64,000 nt of DNA from Sulfurospirillum sp036802865. Lineage in GTDB: Bacteria; Campylobacterota; Campylobacteria; Campylobacterales; Sulfurospirillaceae. The stretch spans positions 62,001-126,000 of the forward strand of contig NZ_DAIRVK010000003.1 in NCBI RefSeq assembly GCF_036802865.1. The letters are read 5' to 3'. The notes under the pieces are model-generated. The model did not search any database. It had not been told where the DNA came from and saw only the letters and a program-made list of their open reading frames with translations. This document shows, piece after piece, positions 59,493-64,000 of the stretch; position 1 is the stretch's first letter, and every line of letters starts with the position of its first letter. The position numbers were made by a program, and so were the translations under genes.

Positions 59493-60265
59493 TACCAAAC
59501 TTTCCATGGTGCTTTGTCCTCTTTCCAGAGTTTATTTAGTTTTTGATTATCCCGAAGAGTATCCATTGGTTGCCAAAATCCTTCGTGCTGATAAGCAAAC
59601 ATTTCACCATCTTTGGCAAGATTTTGCAGAGGAGTTTGCTCAAACACACAATTTTCATCTTCACTCACATAATCAAAAATTTTTGGAGAACAGACAAAAA
59701 AACCTCCATTGATCCAGCCGGCTTCTGTTTTTGGTTTTTCAATAAAGCTTTTAATATTCATCTGCTCATCAATCGCAAGATTTCCAAATCTAGCTTCTGG
59801 CTGAATAGCTGACATCGTAAGCGCTTTCCCATGTTGTTTGTGAAAAGCTACCGTTTTTTCGATGTCAATATCACTCACACCATCTCCATATGTCAATAAA
59901 AAAGACTCATTTCCTATATACTTTTCTGCTCGTTTTATACGCCCACCAGTCATTGTATCAAGACCTGTATCGACAAGTGTTACTTTCCATGGCTCACTGG
60001 TATTGTTATGCACTTCCATACTATTGGTTTGAAGATCAATAGTCACATCACTTTGATGTAAAAAATAATTGGCAAAATATTCTTTAATGTAATAGCCTTT
60101 ATAGCCAAGTAATATGACAAATTCATTAAAACCATAATGGGAATAAATCTTCATAATATGCCATAATATGGGCTTTCCACCAATCTCTACCATTGGTTTT
60201 GGCTTAAGGTCTGTCTCTTCTGAAATACGTGTTCCATAACCGCCAGCTAACAAGACTACTTTCAT
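59492..60265 (-). CDS. rfbF: Glucose-1-phosphate cytidylyltransferase
   Basis: Activates glucose 1-phosphate with CTP to CDP-glucose. The nucleotidyltransferase signature LAGGYGTRISEET with KPKPMVEIGG lies at the N-terminus, LLTYGDGVSDID carries the metal Asp, and GWINGGFFVCSP is typical of RfbF. 257 aa is the normal length. The ATG overlaps the colD stop (ATGA). It opens the CDP-sugar part of the operon (rfbF-rfbG-...-rfbH). Confidence 0.95.
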   Translation of the reverse strand: MKVVLLAGGYGTRISEETDLKPKPMVEIGGKPILWHIMKIYSHYGFNEFVILLGYKGYYIKEYFANYFLHQSDVTIDLQTNSMEVHNNTSEPWKVTLVDTGLDTMTGGRIKRAEKYIGNESFLLTYGDGVSDIDIEKTVAFHKQHGKALTMSAIQPEARFGNLAIDEQMNIKSFIEKPKTEAGWINGGFFVCSPKIFDYVSEDENCVFEQTPLQNLAKDGEMFAYQHEGFWQPMDTLRDNQKLNKLWKEDKAPWKVW

Positions 60266-61425
60266 TGCAAAACCTCCGCCAAAAATTTAATTTCTTGTTC
60301 TAAATTCATTTGATGGTTCCCAATGAACAATCCATTTTCGTGTAAATAATCAGCATTTTTTAGTTCATCATAAATAGAATAATCAAAGTATTTCATCACT
60401 TCATTTTTAGTAAAATTTCCTGTTACAATAGGTCTACAATCTATTTTGTTATCCATAAGTTTTTGAACAACATCTACTCTTTTGCGTTTTGAAGTTGGTT
60501 TTATGATCAGTGAAAACCCAAACCATGAACTATGACCGATCTCTTTTTGAATCATAAAATCAGAATGATCTTTAAAAAAATTTCTAAATAAGTTTGCATT
60601 TTCTCTTCTTTGCGCTAAGAAATCTGGCAATTTTTTCAATTGTTCGATGCCAATAGCCCCACTCATCTCAACAGGCCTTACATTGTACCCTGGTAAAACA
60701 AATCGAAAAGATTCAGTAAACCAGTCATCACTTTTAGAAACTACATGATTTTCTTTTGGAAGATTACGTGTCCAACCATGCGCTCTCAAACAAAGTAAAA
60801 TGTGATAGAGTTCTTCATCATCCGTTGTAACAAAGCCACCTTCCATTGTCGCCATATGATGCGAAAAGAAAGTGGAGAATGTTCCCATAATTCCAAATGT
60901 TCCTGTTTGTTTTCCATTGTATTCAGCACCCATTGACTCACAATTGTCTTCTAAAAGCAAAATATTTTTGTCTTTAATCATTTCATTAATAACATCAAAA
61001 TCATTTGAATTTCCAAGAAGATTTACAACCATAATCATTTTTGTTTTATCACTAATTGCTCCCTCTAGAGCAGTTAAATCATAATTTAAAGTTTCCAAAT
61101 CAATATCAACAAATTTGAGTTTCAAACCATATTGATGGAGAGGATAATATGTTGTTGACCATGATACAGCGGGAACAATTACCTCATCACCTCTCTTTAA
61201 TTTTGGATTTTTTGTATAAAACAATGCCGCTGTTGCAATAAGATTGGCGGTAGAGCCAGAGCTCACCATAACGCTATACTTCCGACCAATAAACTCAGAA
61301 AAATCTTTTTCAAATTGAGAAACCGATGAGCCCATTGTGTACATATCTCTCTTAATAACAGATTGTATTGCTTCTAACTCTTTTTCATCCCATGTTGATG
61401 TTGCCAATGGATAACTATTTACCAT
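60262..61425 (-). CDS. colD: GDP-4-keto-6-deoxy-D-mannose 3-dehydratase (ColD)
   Basis: PLP enzyme that removes the C3 hydroxyl of GDP-4-keto-6-deoxymannose on the way to GDP-L-colitose. It follows the E. coli ColD sequence as I recall it closely throughout: SYPLATSTWDE opening, VPAVSWSTTYYPL, LLEDNCESMGAEY, FFSHHMATMEGG, with His in place of the Schiff-base Lys (E. coli His188), and LRAHGWTRNLPKEN. It has no Fe-S cysteines, unlike rfbH. I start at the ATG at 61423-61425 (GAGG six bases upstream; 387 aa, matching E. coli's MINYPLASS start), giving an 11-bp overlap with the upstream gene. Confidence 0.93.
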   Translation of the reverse strand: MVNSYPLATSTWDEKELEAIQSVIKRDMYTMGSSVSQFEKDFSEFIGRKYSVMVSSGSTANLIATAALFYTKNPKLKRGDEVIVPAVSWSTTYYPLHQYGLKLKFVDIDLETLNYDLTALEGAISDKTKMIMVVNLLGNSNDFDVINEMIKDKNILLLEDNCESMGAEYNGKQTGTFGIMGTFSTFFSHHMATMEGGFVTTDDEELYHILLCLRAHGWTRNLPKENHVVSKSDDWFTESFRFVLPGYNVRPVEMSGAIGIEQLKKLPDFLAQRRENANLFRNFFKDHSDFMIQKEIGHSSWFGFSLIIKPTSKRKRVDVVQKLMDNKIDCRPIVTGNFTKNEVMKYFDYSIYDELKNADYLHENGLFIGNHQMNLEQEIKFLAEVLQ

Positions 61426-62344
61426 CAAATACCTCATTTAAATAATATTCATACGTTTTTTTAATACCGTCTTCTAGTGAAGTTTTATATTTCCATCCAA
61501 AATTTTGTAATTTTGAATCATCAATTAGCTTTTGTTTCATCCCTATAGGTTTTGACAAATCATGTATAAAATTACCCGTATAGCCTATAACATTTGCAAT
61601 GGCTCTATAATATTCATTTATAGTGTAGTCATGCCCTAAGCCAACGTTTATATTTTGCGGCATAACATCAAAGTTTTTAAGCGCATAATACGTAAAATCT
61701 GCCAAGTCTCCAACAAACATAAACTCTCTTCTTGCCTCTCCATCACCCCAAATATCTAAAGTCATTTTATTATTTATTTTTGCTTCATGTATTTTTTTGA
61801 TTACTGCCGGAACCATATGAGAGTGTTTTGGATTGAACTTATCATATCGTCCATAAAGGTTACAAGGAATAATAGTTTTATACTGAAAGATTTGATTCTC
61901 TCTATTAATGTACTCACACAATCTCGTAGATGTTACTTTTGCTAAAGCATATCCCTCATTGGTAGGTTCCAACTCTCCTCTTAAAATCAAATCTTCAGAT
62001 AAGGGATTTTTAGCATCGCGAGGATACATACATGAACTACCCATATTGAGAAATTTTTTAATTCCAACCTCATACGAAGATAAAATAATATTCATTCCTA
62101 TTTGAGTATTTTCTACTAAAAATTTAACAGGATTAGCCATGTTTGCTTGAATGCCACCTACAATTCCAGCACAATGGATGACCATATCTGGCATATGTAA
62201 TTTTAAGTATTTCTCTACATTCTGTTTATCTAATAAATCAAGTTCTTCATGTGATGGTGTTAAAAGATCGAAAGATAAAGAAGAAAAAAATTCAGCAATA
62301 TTTTTTCCTACCATACCTTGCGCACCTGTAATAAGGATTTTCAT
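61415..62344 (-). CDS. GDP-L-fucose synthase-family epimerase/reductase (ColC or Fcl)
   Basis: 309-aa extended SDR of the WcaG/Fcl group. The cofactor motif is ILITGAQGMVGKN. The epimerase Cys is kept in MGSSCMYPRDAKNPL and the His in HSHMVPAVIKKIHEA; Tyr/Lys are in EGYALAKVTSTRLCE. Both epimerase residues suggest a C5 epimerisation plus C4 reduction. Next to colD the natural substrate is GDP-4-keto-3,6-dideoxymannose (ColC reaction), but GDP-L-fucose production from the gmd product is equally possible by sequence. Confidence 0.9.
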   Translation of the reverse strand: MKILITGAQGMVGKNIAEFFSSLSFDLLTPSHEELDLLDKQNVEKYLKLHMPDMVIHCAGIVGGIQANMANPVKFLVENTQIGMNIILSSYEVGIKKFLNMGSSCMYPRDAKNPLSEDLILRGELEPTNEGYALAKVTSTRLCEYINRENQIFQYKTIIPCNLYGRYDKFNPKHSHMVPAVIKKIHEAKINNKMTLDIWGDGEARREFMFVGDLADFTYYALKNFDVMPQNINVGLGHDYTINEYYRAIANVIGYTGNFIHDLSKPIGMKQKLIDDSKLQNFGWKYKTSLEDGIKKTYEYYLNEVFDGK

Positions 62345-62357
62345 TGTATGTTAATCC

Positions 62358-63476
62358 TTATTCAAAATAACTCATAATTTTATAACCACCTTCTTTGAGG
62401 TAAACATCTTTTGTCATCAACTTGAGATCAGATTTCATCATGTCATCAACTAACATTTTAAGATCATATTCTGGTTTCCAACCCAATTTTGTATTGGCTT
62501 TTGTTGGATCTCCTAATAATAAATCAACTTCTGTTGGTCTAAAGTAACGTGGATCAACCGCAACAACTTCTTTACCAATTTCAATTTGATACAAAGGATT
62601 AGAACATGATTTAACATAGCCTATTTCATTGACGCCTTCGCCTTTAAATTCCAATGCAATACCACAATATCCAAATGCCATGCGTACAAAATCACGTACC
62701 ATTGTAGTTGTACCCGTCGCAATAACCCAGTCTTCTGGTTCGTCTGCTTGAAGAATCATCCACATCATACGCACATAATCTTTTGCATGCCCCCAGTCAC
62801 GCTTAGCATCAAGATTTCCAAGATAAAGTTTATCTTGAAGCCCAAGTGCAATTTTAGAAGCAGCACGCGTGATTTTGCGTGTTACAAATGTCTCACCACG
62901 TACAGGAGATTCATGGTTAAATAAAATACCATTACATGCAAACATCCCATACGCTTCACGGTAATTCACCGTAATCCAATAGGCATACATTTTAGCTACA
63001 GCATAAGGACTTCGAGGATAAAAAGGTGTTGTCTCTTTTTGAGGCGTTTCTTGCACTTTTCCATACAGTTCTGAAGTACTTGCTTGATAGATACGTGTTT
63101 TATGCATTAATCCTAAAAGTTTAACTGCTTCTAAAATACGAAGTGTCCCAGTACCATCGGCATTTGCAACATATTCAGGTGTTTCAAAACTAACGTGTAC
63201 ATGACTCATCGCTGCCAAATTATAGATTTCGTCAGGTTGAACCTCTTGAATAATACGTGTGAGATTCATGCTATCAGTCATATCACCATGATGTAAATAC
63301 AATTTAACATTTTTTTCATGTGGGTCTTGATAAAGGTGGTCTATTCTATCAGTATTAAAAAGCGAACTTCTTCGTTTAATACCATGTACAATATATCCTT
63401 TTTTAAGTAAAAACTCTGCTAAATAACTTCCATCTTGTCCTGTAATTCCAGTAATTAATGCAACTTTTTGACTCAT
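62358..63476 (-). CDS. gmd: GDP-mannose 4,6-dehydratase
   Basis: Converts GDP-mannose to GDP-4-keto-6-deoxymannose, the branch point for fucose, colitose and perosamine. The N-terminal motif is LITGITGQDGSYLAEFLLKK, KRRSSLFNTDRIDHLYQDPH is the gmd signature, the active-site Thr/Tyr/Lys are in ASTSELYGK and YPRSPYAVAKMYAYW, and RDWGHAKDYVRMMW follows. 372 aa is normal. The start overlaps the manC stop (ATGA). Confidence 0.97.
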   Translation of the reverse strand: MSQKVALITGITGQDGSYLAEFLLKKGYIVHGIKRRSSLFNTDRIDHLYQDPHEKNVKLYLHHGDMTDSMNLTRIIQEVQPDEIYNLAAMSHVHVSFETPEYVANADGTGTLRILEAVKLLGLMHKTRIYQASTSELYGKVQETPQKETTPFYPRSPYAVAKMYAYWITVNYREAYGMFACNGILFNHESPVRGETFVTRKITRAASKIALGLQDKLYLGNLDAKRDWGHAKDYVRMMWMILQADEPEDWVIATGTTTMVRDFVRMAFGYCGIALEFKGEGVNEIGYVKSCSNPLYQIEIGKEVVAVDPRYFRPTEVDLLLGDPTKANTKLGWKPEYDLKMLVDDMMKSDLKLMTKDVYLKEGGYKIMSYFE

Positions 63477-64000
63477 ATACTTTCCCTTTTATAATCATCT
63501 TCTATTCTTACGATATCATCTTCGCCTGTATAACTTCCCACTTGAGCTTCAATTAGCACAATAGGAATTTTACCCTGATTTGAAAGACGATGTATTTCAC
63601 CTGATTTGATATAGGTTGATTCATTTTCCCTTACGATATATGTTTTATCTTCTACTTGAACCGTAGCCGTTCCACTCACAACAATCCAGTGCTCATTCCG
63701 GTGAAAATGTTTTTGTAAGCTCAATCGGCAGCCTGGTTTAACCATAATTTGTTTAATTTTATAGCCAGGTCTATCTTCTAAAACACTGTATGTTCCCCAT
63801 GGCCGATAAGTCGTTTTATGCGTTTTGGCCAATTCAGAATTGTCTTTTTTCAGTTGCATCACAATCTCTTTGACCTGCTGTGAGCTTCCTTTTTGACTAA
63901 TCAACAGGGCATCTTCGGTGTCAATGACAATCAAATCATGAACATCAATGAGACTCACATGTTTGTAAGACATGATAAAATTATTTTTATCATCATTATC
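63473..64000 (-). CDS. manC: Mannose-1-phosphate guanylyltransferase / mannose-6-phosphate isomerase, C-terminal part (5' end outside window)
   Basis: The frame is open to the window edge, so the N-terminal guanylyltransferase domain is cut off and only about 175 residues are seen. The linker SLIDVHDLIVIDTEDALLIS is typical of ManC, and the type II PMI cupin domain has RPWGTYSVLEDRPGYKIK and SLQKHFHRNEHWIVVSGTA with the metal His residues. It makes GDP-mannose for gmd. The internal ATG at 63971-63973 is not the start, because coding sequence continues upstream of it. Confidence 0.92.
   Translation of the reverse strand, partial: DNDDKNNFIMSYKHVSLIDVHDLIVIDTEDALLISQKGSSQQVKEIVMQLKKDNSELAKTHKTTYRPWGTYSVLEDRPGYKIKQIMVKPGCRLSLQKHFHRNEHWIVVSGTATVQVEDKTYIVRENESTYIKSGEIHRLSNQGKIPIVLIEAQVGSYTGEDDIVRIEDDYKRESI

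Noticed and set aside
63473..63973. Stand-alone 166-aa cupin protein
   Set aside because: The frame continues upstream to the window edge with ManC-like sequence, so it is the 3' part of manC.
1..64000. CRISPR arrays, insertion sequences, prophage or integrase genes
   Set aside because: I saw no direct-repeat/spacer array, transposase or integrase; none can be supported.

Overview
The window looks like a chromosome segment of an epsilonproteobacterium (Campylobacterota), most likely Sulfurospirillum or a close relative. By eye it is about 39% G+C. Two gene orders are shared with Campylobacter jejuni, recalled from general knowledge: pyrF-nusB-ribH-kdsA-DMT transporter-der-aroK-trpS-serS-pflB, and pssA-(psd-like)-ftsH-prmA-cheY-pglG-(pgl genes). 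The periplasmic molybdoenzyme, small cytochrome c, hemerythrin and Sel1/Hcp-type protein fit the same group.

Layout. 1-16 kb is a mixed accessory/housekeeping stretch: a truncated MscS channel, a Tat-exported molybdopterin oxidoreductase with its 4Fe-4S partner, a periplasmic cupin, an EF-hand protein, a monohaem cytochrome c with an SRPBCC protein, a P2-type Ca2+-like ATPase, a Sel1 protein, an AraC regulator with a LysE exporter, a lipocalin, a hemerythrin and an RND/MMPL exporter. 16-33 kb is largely conserved core: tRNA-Ser(GCU), a 47-aa small gene, AsmA, pyrF-nusB-ribH, a SatP-type transporter, the ovothiol enzyme OvoA, kdsA, der-aroK-trpS-serS-pflB, and leuA preceded by a 31-codon branched-chain-amino-acid-rich leader ORF. 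33-39 kb holds pssA, a degenerate Psd-like gene, ftsH, prmA, cheY, hisA and hisH.

39-64 kb is one nearly gapless minus-strand block in which most junctions are ATGA, GTGA or TAATG overlaps. Transcription runs from high to low coordinates. The block starts with sugar-nucleotide genes: manC, gmd, a ColC/Fcl-type gene and colD (predicted GDP-L-colitose), then rfbF, rfbG and rfbH (CDP-3,6-dideoxy sugar). Between rfbG and rfbH sit a thiamine-diphosphate carboligase, an acylating aldehyde dehydrogenase, a pyruvate aldolase and two SDR genes. Five glycosyltransferases, a Wzx flippase and a WecA/WbpL-like polyprenyl-phosphate sugar-1-phosphate transferase follow. The block ends in pglF, the oligosaccharyltransferase pglB, and pglG.

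My reading is that the block builds a lipid-linked oligosaccharide carrying unusual dideoxy and possibly C-branched sugars, flips it with Wzx, and lets PglB place it on asparagines of periplasmic proteins. No pglC, pglD, pglE or pglK homologue and no Wzy polymerase is visible. The aldehyde dehydrogenase/aldolase/ThDP trio is the best candidate for an undescribed system: it could make a 2-oxo acid and transfer its decarboxylated remnant onto a 4-keto sugar.

A second genome-scale signal is the 12-bp palindrome TTTACATGTAAA. It occurs seven times exactly and at least six more times with one mismatch, mostly inside genes and in more than one reading frame.
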